DNA of 64,000 nucleotides from Ascochyta rabiei (lineage: Eukaryota > Ascomycota > Dothideomycetes > Pleosporales > Didymellaceae): assembly GCF_004011695.2 (NCBI RefSeq), contig NC_082407.1, positions 620,001-684,000 on the forward strand. Direction: 5' to 3'. The notes beneath the pieces were generated by a model that was not told where the DNA came from, searched no databases, and saw nothing but the letters and a program-made list of their open reading frames with translations. Each line of letters begins with the position of its first letter. Within the stretch, counting starts at the first letter, position 1. Shown piece by piece: positions 23,514 through 34,388 of the stretch. The position numbers were made by a program, and so were the translations under genes.

Positions 23514-25930
23514 AATGGCAGATGTCTTCGTAGAAGAGAGCTGTGTAAGGGGAGTGTAGAGCGGATGAGGTTCACAGCGTAAAGAGGAGATGTGAGGAGC
23601 GGCGGCGATCGACCTTAAGTACTCATGCGCCCGTCTGTTTACACGATATGCAGAGTCCCATGGGCAGCTACTAGCGCAGAGGCTGGAGCGTGGAGTTTGC
23701 GCTAGCGGTGTTATTGGATAGTGGGGTATGGTCCGAAAGCACCTGGGGTGAATCATATACGCCGCTCCGACGAGCTCTAGCGCTGGAGCTGGAGCGCACC
23801 AGACGCGCCCGCTGTGCATTTTGGATTTGCAAGCAAGACCATGTCAATTCGTGACTGTGCTGCGGCTTGGAGCTGTCGAGGCTCATTCCACTTGACTCTA
23901 GAAATGCCTTTGGCGACGACGTCAGTGGCGACGTGCCAAAAACGGATACTGTCGTGACGCTTTCAGTGTCGAGCAGCTGGTCACGAGGTACCGGTTCCCC
24001 CATGCAGCCGCGACGACAGAGGGTCAGACGGCAGGCCGAAGCGGGGGTGCAAGCGTGGAGATGATGATAGGTGGCTGCTCGGGCAATGAGCGTGTAGTGT
24101 GCATGATGAACGCCTGCCCATCAACATGCCACCGACCTTGTCTTGGCGATCACGGCTGTCGACAAGCTTGGAGTGGCTTGTCGCTCTTCGATGTGGCAGA
24201 TGCAGACGTTACTGCCACCATCAAAGCTCATCTCGACGGTGCTGGCCCAGATGCGCGCCGAGGATTCGCGCGTGGTGCTTGTAGGACCAGTGCACGATGC
24301 TGACATGCGGCGGCCATGCCAGACTCCCAACAGCTTGTTTGAGCAGGGCCCTGGAATGGAGACAGTGGCTTGGAGCGTACAAGCGCAGTAGGGACTGCGT
24401 GATGGCGCCGATGAGGCTCTGCTCTAGGCGCACACCGGCTCGATTGTGGCCGACTGCACGGGCGACGATAGTGGAGCGCGGGGGAGTGAGAAGGGGGACG
24501 CTGGCAGCAAAATTTGCTTCTGGCCGGTCATTGGCTGTGTGGCAGCTGACGGACAGCGGGGTGCATTAGTTCCCTCTGGTGTCTGGAGGCTCAACAAGCT
24601 CTGAGTGGCACGCTTGGCGCCTTAGCGCGGTCTCGGCCGCATCTTTACTGGTGCACTCGACGCGCTTGGAACATTTCACGGGAGGATTCTTCCCACTAGT
24701 CAAACACCATGACCCAGAATCACGTTCAGAATCTTACACAGCAGCGCTGGCGTCGCCACTTCCTCGGGCACCCCTGAGCTTGTCGCAGCTGGTTGGTGTT
24801 GAGCTGCTGCGTCTCCACTTGGTGTCTGCATTTCCACTTGTTGCCTGCATCTCCGCTTGTTGTGACAACTTCTGAAATTGCTTGCTTCAGTCGCAGGGTG
24901 CCCAACCGCCTGGAGAAGAGTCTGCCAGGATCGGCGCAGTGACAGCGTTGCGGGGTACAGAGCCCGCGGGGATCGTGACGACTCGACATGGCTTCATGGA
25001 ACGATGACATGTGCAACAGAACAGGCGACTGCTGATCCAGATGCACGCCTTGGCACCGTCACAATAATAATACGTGAGACCCAGCGTCGCCGCCTACATC
25101 AAGGCGCGCTTGACGCTTGCTGCTGTGGCGAATCGAGCTGACCTGACCTGACCAAGCCATGCCAACCTTTTCGAACGAGGATCACCCGATCAGATGCTGC
25201 GAGACGAGATGCTGAGCTGCCATGAGACGGGACAGACATGAAAAGATCGTCCCACCCATGCACCACGCTTGCAGCTCCGCGGTGTGTGCTGTAGCTCGAT
25301 TGTCGTGTGTGATGACTGGCGTTGATAGACACACCTTGGAATCGAGCAACGAAATGACAGACCAATGCACTTTTTTTTTGCCTGAAGAGATGGCCCGTCC
25401 AACACGGCAAACATGCTGACTTAAATTGGTGCAACCGTGGGACCGGCGACGGAATTGACCCAGGATGTTGATGCAGCCGTAGGACCGACGACGATCGCAA
25501 TGTCCGGGGGCTGATTGCGATCCAAAAAAAGAGGTCGAAACGCCAAATTAGACTTTGCCGAGAAACCTACCGCTCGTTCGACGTCGAGGGTCGTGAAGCT
25601 GTGGAGGCGGCCGAGACGCCGAAGACGTGCAAGCCGCGGGAGGGGGAGGCTTGGCACGCCTGAGAGGAGGCAGCGCAATGCTCGACGGCGAGTAGCAGCG
25701 ACAGAAGCACATTTCTTCAGTCCCTTTACTTGATGATTAGTTTCGTCGATTGTGAACGACAGGCATGGCTGACGTTTGGGTCGAACGCAACAACTCGAAG
25801 TCGAATTCCTGCCAGCATCGTCCAGCCAATCAGGCAGCTTGCGCAAGCTTAGATTAGCACGTGAACGCATCTAGCGAATTTGTGTTTGCTTTCCGCTGTT
25901 GACAGACAACCCATCACCTACCTCGGAGCT

Positions 25931-26131
25931 ACGAAGCTGGAAGTGGAGGTGGAAGTGATGTGGAAATGCAAGTGAAGTGGAAGTGGAAGTGCAAGTGAAG
26001 TGCAAGTGAAGTGCAAGTGAAGTGGAAATGCAAGTGAAGTGGAAGTGCAAGTGCAAGTGAAGTGCAAGTGCAAGTAAAGTGCAAGTGGAAGTGAAGTGGA
26101 AATGCAAGTGAAGTGCAAGTGAAGTGGAAGT
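25931..26131 (+). repeat. AAGTGN minisatellite in dUTPase upstream region
   Basis: About 200 bp consists almost entirely of GAAGTG, CAAGTG and GGAAATG hexamers in higher-order patterns such as GTGGAAGTGCAAGTGAA. The array ends about 100 bp before the dUTPase start codon. Confidence 0.92.
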
Positions 26132-26152
26132 ACAGCACGCGCTTTGGCCTCG

Positions 26153-26158
26153 ACGCGT
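26153..26158. promoter_or_regulatory. ACGCGT MluI cell-cycle box upstream of dUTPase
   Basis: A single ACGCGT palindrome lies 70 bp before the dUTPase ATG, between the AAGTG minisatellite and the gene. MBF binds this hexamer at G1/S genes in yeasts. A role here is inferred from the sequence and from the similar sites upstream of PCNA. Confidence 0.5.
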
Positions 26159-26227
26159 CGCGCGCGCGTCCGCCGCCCCACCACCAGAACCTCACCCTCA
26201 CCGCCTCGTCGACAACAAATTTCAACC

Positions 26228-27021
26228 ATGGCAGACGAAGCCGAAGCCAGCACACCCGCCCCCACCCACGAGCCCCCGTCTCTCCCCAGCTCGCCCCTCC
26301 CCAAGCGTACCAGAATCATCGACCCGGCCCCGTTCAACCAGGCCTCGACACTACCGCGCACCACCGACTCGGGCACCGCGACCCCAACCCCGCTAGCCAG
26401 CTCCAGCATGGCCGCCCTGCCGCCCCCCGCGCCCGTGGCCCCCAGCATCGCCGCCGGTGCAGCAGCAGAGCAGGCGCTGCAGGTCCTGCTGCTGAGCGAG
26501 CACGCCACCGCGCCCACAAAGGGCAGTGCCTTCGCCGCCGGACACGACCTGTACAGCGCAAAGGACACGCTGATCCCTGCGCGCGGCCGAGCCATTGTGG
26601 CCACCGACATCTCCATCTCCGTGCCCGTCGGGACCTGTACGCTCTCCCTGCGCGACCGCGTCTACGTGCATGCAATGCACTCTCGCTGACACACCGCAGA
26701 CGCCCGCGTAGCCCCGCGCTCTGGCCTCGCAGCCAAGCACGGCATCGACACCATGGCTGGCGTCATCGACGCCGACTACCGCGGCCCCGTGGGCGTCATT
26801 CTCGCCAACCTGTCCGACACGGACTTTGAAGTCAAGGTCGGCGACCGCATTGCGCAGCTGATTGTCGAGAAGGTGCGCTGTTGTCGTGTCGCTACATGTC
26901 CCTATCTAACCTGGACCAGATCGCAATGCCAGAGGTGGTCGTCGTGCAGAAACTCGAGGACAGCGTGCGCGGCGCCGGCGGGTTCGGCAGCACGGGCGGA
27001 TTTGGCGCCGGCGCGGCCTAG
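26228..27021 (+). CDS. Deoxyuridine 5'-triphosphate nucleotidohydrolase (dUTPase)
   Basis: Hydrolyses dUTP to dUMP, keeping uracil out of DNA and feeding dTMP synthesis. Three exons, 26228-26636, 26700-26872 and 26920-27021, give 227 aa. All five trimeric dUTPase motifs are present: AGHDLYSA (104-111), PRSGLA (142-147), [15 protein letters not shown] (157-171, with the catalytic Asp), [11 protein letters not shown] (184-194) and [10 protein letters not shown] (211-220). The first intron splits a Tyr codon just before motif 2. An N-terminal extension of about 85 aa, rich in Pro/Ala/Ser/Thr, precedes the core and contains PLPKRTRI, possibly a nuclear signal. A second Met at residue 61 could give a shorter isoform. 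The start lies in an ideal ACCATGG context. Confidence 0.96.
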
Positions 27022-27483
27022 GTGGGAGGGTGGAAGGTTGGGTGTCGACTCGGAGAGAGACTGTTGCAGGCGAGCGTTTCTCCATCACCACAATGGACAA
27101 GTCGAAGCAATGCAGTGGGGGCTGAAGTTTCTCACTCCTGCAGGAAACCGTCAGAACGAGGGACGTTGCGTCAGTTGCTACAAGCAGCTAACGCTAGAAG
27201 GGCCTAGGATGGACTAGACAGCAATTGGTGCTGTTCTAGCTATATACTCGCCATCTAAGCAAGTAGGCACCTATCTGCTGTTCCAGCTTCCACGACGCAG
27301 TTGGTAGCGCGAGGTTGGGTTCTGATGGTTCCAAGTCTGTGTAAGAGGTTGTGTTTTCTGTTGCTACGTTTTGTGGTAGACCTTTCTATATTGGGTGTAG
27401 AGGTGCGCTAGAGGATTGTCACGTTGATATGTAGAGTGTGTATTGCGACGTTGAGTTTTGTTGGTGTATGATGTGATGGTTGC
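27022..27483. other. Convergent 3' region of dUTPase and pyridoxal kinase
   Basis: A 462-bp spacer with T/G-rich plus-strand sequence. It presumably holds both 3' UTRs. No gene is seen. Confidence 0.55.
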
Positions 27484-29080
27484 CTAATCCTGCACGCTAT
27501 CACCAGCCGCAGAGCCATCTTTCGCGGCTTGGTTCTGCGTTTGAATCTGCCTTCCTAGTTGAGCCGTCTCGGGGTCCGACGTCTTACTTTCGGCCGTCGG
27601 CCTCCCGCCCGCCGCGCTCCCACCGTCGACATGCACGGCGCGCGGCTGGAAGCGCTCGAGATGCGGGGGGTGGACGAGCAAATCCACATGCCGCGGGACC
27701 ACGACCTCGCTAGCGTTCATGAGCGCGAGATGGCGGTTCTTCTCGAGCTGGTCACCGCCGCCGCCACGTGCGATCTGCGCGTCGTAGACTGCCATGCGCG
27801 CGTGGCAGCCCTCGGCGGTCCGGGCGAGGACGGCTTGCATGGAGGCGAGCACTTTCTGCGCGGCCTGTGCGAGGGGGAGGTCTGGGGCTGCGACGGCGTC
27901 GGGGGAGCGCCAGGAGGGTGTGGAGGCGAGGTTTTGGGCCTCGGGGGCACGCTGCACGGCTTCGAGTAGCCGCGGGACGGTGAGAGCGGCGAACATGTCG
28001 CCGGTCCCTGAGAAGAAGAGGGGCAGCGCTGGCGTGTCGATTCGGAAGAGGCGCGGCTTGAAGTCGGAGGTTGCGGTGCTGCCGATGATGGTTAGGGTTT
28101 CGACTTCCTCGTGTCTCTCTGGGTGTGGAGCATTGGCACGGTGCTGCGGTAGAGTGGACGATGCTAGGGGGTCGGAGTTTTCGACGGAGGGCGTGTGCGG
28201 CTGCGTGGTGGGCCGACTTGGAGGGATTTGGTTGTCGCGCGTGAGGCGGAGGGAGGTGATGATGACATGCGGGACGCGGTAGGTCGTGTGAAGGACCTGA
28301 ATGGCTTCCGCCAGGCTGTTGAGGTCGTGGATGGGAGTTTCAGAGAGTGTTCTAGTTGTAGAATGAATTAGCTGGGCCGCAGTAGGAGGACTGAATGGGT
28401 CGCTACTGACTCTGCCTCGAACTGGTTCGGGAGAATCAGATCGGCCTCCCGGAGAAGGCTCTTGTATTCCGGCACTTCGTCTTCGGGGATGTAGAGCTTG
28501 CCATTGTCGCCCATGACAGGATCGAGCACTGTTCTATCAGCACGGCCACCCACCTTGACTCGCCCGCACGCACTCACCCCAGAAGAAGCTCCCCGGCTTC
28601 GTGCCAGCGTTAAACTTGATATCCCGTCCAATCTTCCCCACTGCCCGGACGGCTTCCGCACTGGGGACGTAGCCCGTGAGGAGGACGTCGAAGTTGGTGA
28701 GATTCGACTGGCGGAGGCCTTCGTAGAGCTGTTCGAGTTCGGCGGCCGTCGTCTTTGTGCCTTTTACCTGCTTGTATGCCGTGTGGTTGCCTGTCCCGGT
28801 CAGTTCTGTGGGCGAGGAAGTGTTGCTGGAGCGCGCACTGTAATGGACGGTGTTGATTGCAGACACGTCGCAGCCCATGGCTTGCATAACACACGTCGCC
28901 ATTTTGTTGCCAACATAGCTGGGTATCGCGTCAGCTGAGCCTCATTCAAGAGTTGAACACAACCAACCCATGGACTACCTGTCGCGCTCAGTTAGAAACG
29001 CGGTACGGCTGCGCGGTGACTCTTACATGGCTGGCGATCGCGAGCACGCGCGTTTCTGGCACGAGCGCGTCCGAAGCCAT
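27484..29080 (-). CDS. Pyridoxal kinase (BUD16/PdxK-like)
   Basis: Phosphorylates pyridoxal, pyridoxine and pyridoxamine with ATP in the cytosol, making PLP. Five exons: 29080-29027, 28978-28968, 28918-28578, 28528-28411 and 28351-27484, giving 463 aa. Exon 2 is only 11 nt and supplies VVHG in the conserved ASHVVHGYVGNKMA. Other landmarks: CDVSAINTVHYSARSS, LLTGYVPSAEAV, VLDPVMGDNGKLYIP, ADLILPNQFEAE and the ribokinase anion-hole motif SGTGDMFAAL with the catalytic Asp. The C-terminal region is about 100 residues longer than in typical PdxK, and a Pro/His/Glu-rich insert follows VIITSLRL. PLP made here is the cofactor of the threonine aldolase at 7-8 kb, but nothing suggests co-regulation. 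Confidence 0.93.
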
Positions 29081-29368
29081 GATCTTGATTTCAAGCAGCT
29101 GTGCAACTTGAGGGTATTCAAATTAGAATTGAACAGCGCGAGAGTGTGTGAAGTGTATTGTTATTGCTTATCTGAAATTCCACGCGATGACGTGGGGCGA
29201 TTGGTGGGGCAGAGCCTCGGAAACCTTTGCGGACGACCGTGAGTCGCCCATTCGCCAAATGTCGCGTTGTACGTGAACGCGATAACGCTCCGTACGCAAA
29301 CCGTAGACAGTACGCCGCCTGTATTCCCACATAAATCCTGAAACACATCGCTCATAACAACAAATCGC

Positions 29369-30351
29369 TTACTCCTCGTCGCCAATCTGGCCGTGTTAGC
29401 AAGAGACAATCGATTCAGGGACGGCGGACAAACCTTGGGCGCGAGGTAAAACCTCAGGTAGCTGTTGTTGGCCAGGCCATACTCGACAAGCAGGGGCACC
29501 TCGCTGGACAGGCTCAGCTTGACGGTGTCGGACAACCCGCTGGCCTTGCAGAAGTTGACCAGGTACTTGAGCGAGAAGGTGAGGGAGACGGGCTCGCTGA
29601 GGTCAATCTCGACGTTCTCGCCGGGCTTGTCGACGTTGGTGTGTTGTCTCAGCTGGACGGAGCCCGAGCCAATGTCACCCTGGCAGCTGAACTTGACGCC
29701 CTCCTTTGTGCACTCGATCGATACTGGGTGCTGTTAGTGCTAGTCGTGATTGAATGAGGTTGTCGTGTGGGGATGGCGTACCCGACTCCGACAGCGCAGT
29801 GAGGTCTCTGCAGATGCGCTGGAACTCAGCAGCGGGCATAGAGATGGTGGCGGCGTATTCAGTCTCTGGGATGCCCAGGTGCTCCTGGTCAATGTCCATG
29901 AGCTTGATGTCGTACTCGCTGATCCTGTCGGACGCGCTGTTCTCGAACACCAGGTTGACGACGTCAGGCGCGTCTTCGGCCTTGAGTGTGAGGATGTCGT
30001 CGCTCTGCGCCGCGCGGAGGACTTTTGTGAGCGAGCCCAGGTTGATACCGAGGGCGATGTTGCGGTCGCAGCGGAAGGGCGAAAAGGCCTCGGACCTCAG
30101 CAGCATGGAGACGAGGGCAACGTGCGAGTTGTCCATGGCCTGCAGCGCGATACCCGAGTCATTGCAGTCGAAGTTGCAATCCTGGACGAGATCCTTGATG
30201 GCGTCGACGATCTGAAGCCACGTTAGACCGTGTTGGATGTGCGCTGAGAGCTGATGCATACCTTCTTGAGAAGGTTGGCCTGTTCTAAGCGTGCCTCCAG
30301 CACTGCGATATGTTAGTCGTGATACATACAGTCGGTGGCGATCAACCTACT
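29369..30351 (-). CDS. Proliferating cell nuclear antigen (PCNA sliding clamp)
   Basis: Homotrimeric DNA clamp for polymerases delta/epsilon and repair factors. Five coding segments (30351; 30302-30262; 30211-29782; 29723-29434; 29386-29369) give 259 aa, the normal length. Landmarks: [40 protein letters not shown], the central DNA-binding helix region, [14 protein letters not shown] (interdomain loop) and C-terminal [14 protein letters not shown]. The start codon is interrupted: A is the last base of the upstream exon and TG opens the next, across a 48-bp GTAGGT...CTAAC...CAG intron. No other in-frame Met is available upstream. Two ACGCGT boxes lie 125-150 bp upstream. Confidence 0.96.
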
Positions 30352-30869
30352 GTTGAATGTGTATTATGTAGATGAAGAGAAGGAGAAGGGTATATTGCAA
30401 TGCGTGAGCGTCGACGTGTGGTGTGCTGTTGTTGTGGGAGCGAGGCAGCAGAAGGCGAACGCGGCACAAAGTAGAACGCGTCGCGCTAAAATCACGCGTA
30501 AAGTGCTAGACCAGCCACGCTTGGCAGTCTTCGCGTGTCGAGTGTTGGAGTGGAGTCACTTGACGCACATCAGAAATCAACGACTTTACTTTGCTTTGTC
30601 TTTTTTACACGTCCGCACTGCAGCTTCCTCAATAGCAACACAATCAGCGCTGACGAGAGCTTGGGCATAAGACCCGCGAGACTACGGAACAAGCTAAATA
30701 CCACCGTGTTAAACATTATGTCTCCCATGCGCAATGAGACAATACAATACGCCCTGGTATGTGGTATAGCGTATATGATCAAAATGTGCATGCAACGAAC
30801 GCCTCGCAAAATCAAACCGACGACTGCTAGTGACATGTTAGCTGGAGCTTTGGACAGAAAATCAAGACA
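30352..30869. other. PCNA upstream region and 3' end of vezatin gene
   Basis: A 518-bp spacer holding the PCNA promoter with two ACGCGT boxes. Both neighbours are on the minus strand. No gene is seen. Confidence 0.6.
30476..30499. promoter_or_regulatory. Paired ACGCGT (MCB) boxes upstream of PCNA
   Basis: Two perfect ACGCGT palindromes (30476-30481 and 30494-30499) sit 18 bp apart, 125-148 bp upstream of the first base of the PCNA start codon. In yeasts such sites bind MBF (Mbp1-Swi6) and drive S-phase transcription. Chance occurrence of two in 24 bp is unlikely. Confidence 0.65.
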
Positions 30870-32863
30870 TCAGAGACTCGTAACGCGCCCAGCCGGCAAT
30901 GTATGTCTGTGCGGTCGGAGGTTAATGACGCTCTCGAGCTCTCTCAGCATGTTATTGCTCGCTTCGCGTTGCTCGCGCAACGAGGCCTGGCGAGCACGGT
31001 CCGCTTGCATCTTCTGCATGCGCTCTTCCCTCGACATGGTGAGGCGGGTCTTGGGAATGGCAATGGCTTCGAAGACTTCGTCGTCCGAGTTGCTGCCTTG
31101 GTCGCTCGGGGGAGCGCTCTGCTGCGGACTCAGCGTCTCTCCATTCAAAGCACGCAGAGCATCAGACGGACTGCCTTCATCGACAGCCGTCAGACCACCC
31201 AGGCTGGGCACGGGGGAGCGCAGTCCGCTGCTGGACGCCTGGGATATGCGCCGCTCGTGGCGCTCGATGTTGAGGGCGAGGGCGTTTCTGCCGCTCTCCC
31301 AGGCCTGAATCAGACTCCTCAGATCGGCGCCAATCGAGTCGTATTGCACCATGAGATGGCCGCCGAGCTCGGTGACGTCTTCTGTGTCTTCCAGGCTCTT
31401 GTTGGTCTCTTCACGCAGCACCTGCATCTTCGCCTGCAGTCCGCGAATGCCCTGTGAGAGGCCTGACAGCTTGCGCACTGAATTGCGCAGATTCTCGCGA
31501 CCTGGCGTGGGCTGCAGTTTGTTCAGCGACGGCAGCACGAACTGCTCCTCTTCAGCCAGCACGTTGTTGAATTTCTCACTCCATTCGCCTGTTGGTGCGG
31601 CTACAGCAATCATGGAGTCAACGACCGTCGCCCACCTTGAGAAGTCGGCCTTGCCACCGTCGGCCTGGAGGGCGAGCAAGGAGCATAGATAGACGCGACG
31701 GAGGGTGGACAGCCGGTACTGCCAGGATCGAAGCGCCTTCAAAGATTCAGCGTCTTCGAACTCGGATTCGGTGCAGCCCAGAGAGGCGTCGTGCAGGTCG
31801 GGGTTGCTGATCTCGTAGACATCAAGGTACTTTTCAATGTCGTCTTCCTGGACTTGTTGCTTCAGTGTCTGGCACTGCTCTGACAAGACGGGGATGACTG
31901 CGGCAAAGGCTGCGCGCAGGCTGCGGCGTAGTCGTTGACAGCGGCGGGCCTGTGCCTTGTCCTCAATGCGGGAGATGGGGGGTAAGGGCATGGATCTGGA
32001 CGACGTCAGCGTGTGCGCATAGTGTGGGCAGGGATGGGTGCGTACAGCCTGTAGCCCCTCGAGACGAGCTCCACCTCCTGTATGAGCGCAAGCGCCGATG
32101 ACGTCGAGGCTTCGAAAGCCTGCAGGTTGGTGACCAGGGCCGAGGCATTCTCGACGGCTTGCTGCCTGAGGGTGTGCAGCCACTGGCGGCGGATGTGGGC
32201 GTACGACGCTGTTGCGACCACGGCGAAGACGACGAGGACGACGACGAAGCGTGCTTTGCTGAAGCCCGAGCGGCGGCGCGACCAGTGGACGAGCCAGACG
32301 AGGGTGAAGGCGGTGGCGGCGGTGAGGGCAGCGCCGGCGGGGCTGGTGGTCGCGACCTTGAACTCGGGGCCGGGAACCAGGGAGTGGCTGGGGAAGGCCG
32401 TGGTCCGTATGCTGGACGGCTCGCCGAGCAGCTGTGAGGCGACGACGAGGTAGCGGAAGTGTTCGAGGAAGCGTTCGTTGTCGGCGCGCCCGAGTCGAGC
32501 ATTGACGGCTTTCTGCGACGTGGTCAGGAGCTGTGCGCGGGCAGGTCGCCGTCGTACCTACCGAGCACGCCAGGTGGATGCGGGCGACGGAGCCGTGGCG
32601 GGTGGCACGGATGCGCAGCGGCCGCGGGAGTCGGTCTCGTATCCTCGAGTGCAGCGTCGAGGGCCCGCGTGGCGCAAAATCGTGGCCGTGGCCGTGGCCG
32701 TCGGAGGCGCTGGACCCTGCTGGGGACGGCGGCGCAGAGAGCAGCCCTCCAGTTCCGTCGCCTAGCCTGGCTATTAGTATGAGCGGGCGCATAATTCTGG
32801 GCTCTGGCGCGTACCCTCGAGCAAGGCGGCCAGCGGCGAGTCTTCAAGTATGACGCTCTCCAT
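30870..32863 (-). CDS. Vezatin-domain membrane protein (Inp2-like myosin-binding type)
   Basis: Four exons, 32863-32815, 32761-32562, 32530-32046 and 31995-30870, give 619 aa. It starts MESVILEDSPLAALLEG. The fourth exon is joined through an intron inside LVSRGYRLSMPLPPISRIED, a segment characteristic of fungal vezatin/Inp2 proteins. Two hydrophobic stretches in exon 3 (around AALTAATAFTLVWLVHW and FVVVLVVFAVVATASY) form a membrane hairpin. Helical, coiled-coil-like sequence follows (SEKFNNVLAEEEQFV, LQAKMQVLREETN), and the tail has MSREERMQKMQADRARQ. Yeast Inp2 tethers peroxisomes to myosin V for inheritance. That function is inferred only from the domain. A longer single reading frame through the same region runs through introns in the wrong frame. 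Confidence 0.82.
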
Positions 32864-33087
32864 GGTGTGCGCTACGACGGCATGTTGCGGGTGGTGTGGC
32901 TTGGTGTGGAATGTCCGGCGCGTGACGCAACTGCAGCTCGGAGCTCGTGGCTTCGCGTCCAGGGTCCTGTTGGGCGCGAAATGCGGGGGCCTTCCAAGGG
33001 CGACGAGGCGATGGCTGAGGGAGAGCCTGAGTGGTTGGTCTGGCTGTTTGTTGCGCGTGTTTGGAGTGTGTGGAGTTGAGTAGGGAG

Positions 33088-33235
33088 TGTAATGAATGTA
33101 ATGAACGTAATGAGTGTAATGAGTGTATGGAGTGTATGAAGTGTATGAAGTGTATGGAGTGTATGGAGTGTATGGAGTGTATGGAGTGTATGGAGTGTAT
33201 GGAAGTGGAGCAGGGAGTGTATGGAGTTGAGTAGG
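33088..33235 (+). repeat. GGAGTGTAT decanucleotide-type minisatellite
   Basis: A block of GTAATGAGT and GTATGGAGT units about 9-10 bp long, grading from AATG-rich at the 5' side to TATGGAGTG at the 3' side. It lies about 225 bp upstream of the vezatin-gene ATG (minus strand). Confidence 0.9.
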
Positions 33236-33844
33236 GAGTGCCACGGTGGTTCCAGCTGAGATCTAAGCCACCCGGGACCAGGAGATGAGCGGAGATGAAG
33301 ATGCGGAACTGGGCCCACAAGATTGGCGCGCCGTCTAGGCCGCCGTTAGGCTAGAGCCCCTGTATACAGCGATGACCTGCAGGCAACGCCAGGTCTGTGA
33401 TGTGTTTGTGTGGCGTCTGGGTCTGGCGCAGCTTTCGAAGAGATGTGGTTGTTGTTCACGCCATTCCACACGTGCAGCTTCCCTGTACTATATCTACTGT
33501 GGCAGTCCTGAAACACGGTCTCGGCCAGACAAGTCCAAGGTTATGCCGCTAGCATGGCGTCCAGGTCGCCCAGGACAAGACCGTGCTGTTGGACGAGCGC
33601 AGCACTTCAGGTTCACCAGGACATGTCCCTGGGGTGGCTGAGCACGTGACCGCAGTACCGGAAGCCACGATCAGCTGCGTACTGCGAAGGCTGGCTACAG
33701 TGAATGCTTTCGAGTCTCGATGCAGCAAATGCCCGTCTATGTGGTGAACCATGGACCCTGCGCACGGACATATCTGTGGGGTGCTGCAGAGGATGCTCGG
33801 CTCGGCCTCGTCAGTTCCCGGCCGAGCATCGTTCGTCTCCATCA

Positions 33845-33922
33845 CCCAGCACCAAACACCAAACGCCAACCGCCAGACGCAAGACTCCAGACGCCAACGC
33901 CAAACGCCAAACGCCAAACGCA
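33845..33922 (+). repeat. CCAAACG-type short tandem repeat before EMC6
   Basis: Repeated CACCAAACGCCAA and CAAACGCCAAACGC units form an array ending about 10 bp before the EMC6 start codon. It therefore lies in its 5' UTR or core promoter. Confidence 0.8.
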
Positions 33923-33930
33923 GCTCTATA

Positions 33931-34388
33931 ATGGCGACCGTAGACGAGCGCGAGCTCCAAGTCAATCCCATTGTCGGCACCAGCGTCCAGCACAACACAC
34001 AGGTACTACTCCTCTCTTCGTCCTGCCAAGTCTCCCTCGCCTGCTGTCTGCTGCCTGCTGTCTGCTGTCTGCCACCACACTCACCCCTCCCCCGCTGTGA
34101 CACACACTTCCTCTGACTCCCCAGGTAACATCCAACATCCGCAACCTGACCGCTTCCCTCTTCGGCGTCGCTGCTGGCACGCTCGGCCTCGAATCCTACC
34201 CGGGCTTCATCTTCTACCTCGCCGCCTCCCTCCTCGTATCTCTGCTCTTATTCGTCTTGAAGGCGGAGGGACAGGCAGGGAAATACTTCTACAAGCCGCT
34301 TGGCGACCTGTGGCTGGGCGATGTGTTTGGCGGTCTGAGCGGGTTTGTGCTTACTTGGACGCTGTTCTACGGGCTGGTGAGAGCGTGA
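33931..34388 (+). CDS. ER membrane protein complex subunit 6 (EMC6)
   Basis: Core membrane subunit of the EMC insertase, which inserts tail-anchored and multipass proteins into the ER. Two exons, 33931-34002 and 34125-34388, separated by a 122-bp intron, give 111 aa. The N-terminus is hydrophilic (DERELQVNPIVGTSVQHNTQ). Three membrane segments follow: SLFGVAAGTLGL, FIFYLAASLLVSLLLFVLK and VFGGLSGFVLTWTLFYGLV. The pattern GFIFYLAASLL...WTLFYGLV is diagnostic. Length matches the family (about 110 aa). Confidence 0.93.

Larger units (their letters stand above)
23514..26227. other. Long divergent intergenic region
   Basis: No gene is supported across 2.7 kb between the sugar porter and dUTPase. 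It contains a degenerate 21-bp CCACTTGTTG-type triplication near 24.82 kb, a 9-T run near 25.37 kb and the AAGTG minisatellite next to dUTPase. A 149-aa minus-strand frame (25421-25870) resembles no family. Confidence 0.5.
32864..33930. other. Divergent intergenic region with two minisatellites
   Basis: About 1.07 kb between the vezatin-domain gene and EMC6, containing repeat arrays near 33.1-33.24 kb and 33.84-33.92 kb. No further gene is seen. Confidence 0.6.

Noticed and set aside
21882..23582. 566-codon plus-strand reading frame
   Set aside because: It lies exactly antisense to the sugar porter, is rich in Glu/Asp/Gly as expected from the complement of its codons, and resembles no family.
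25918..26616. Minus-strand frame of repeated LHFTST-like peptide
   Set aside because: It arises from the AAGTG minisatellite and the antisense of dUTPase exon 1.
30870..32792. A single 640-codon reading of the vezatin gene
   Set aside because: Its first half is an Arg/Pro/His-rich out-of-frame reading through introns. Spliced exons in another frame give the conserved domain.
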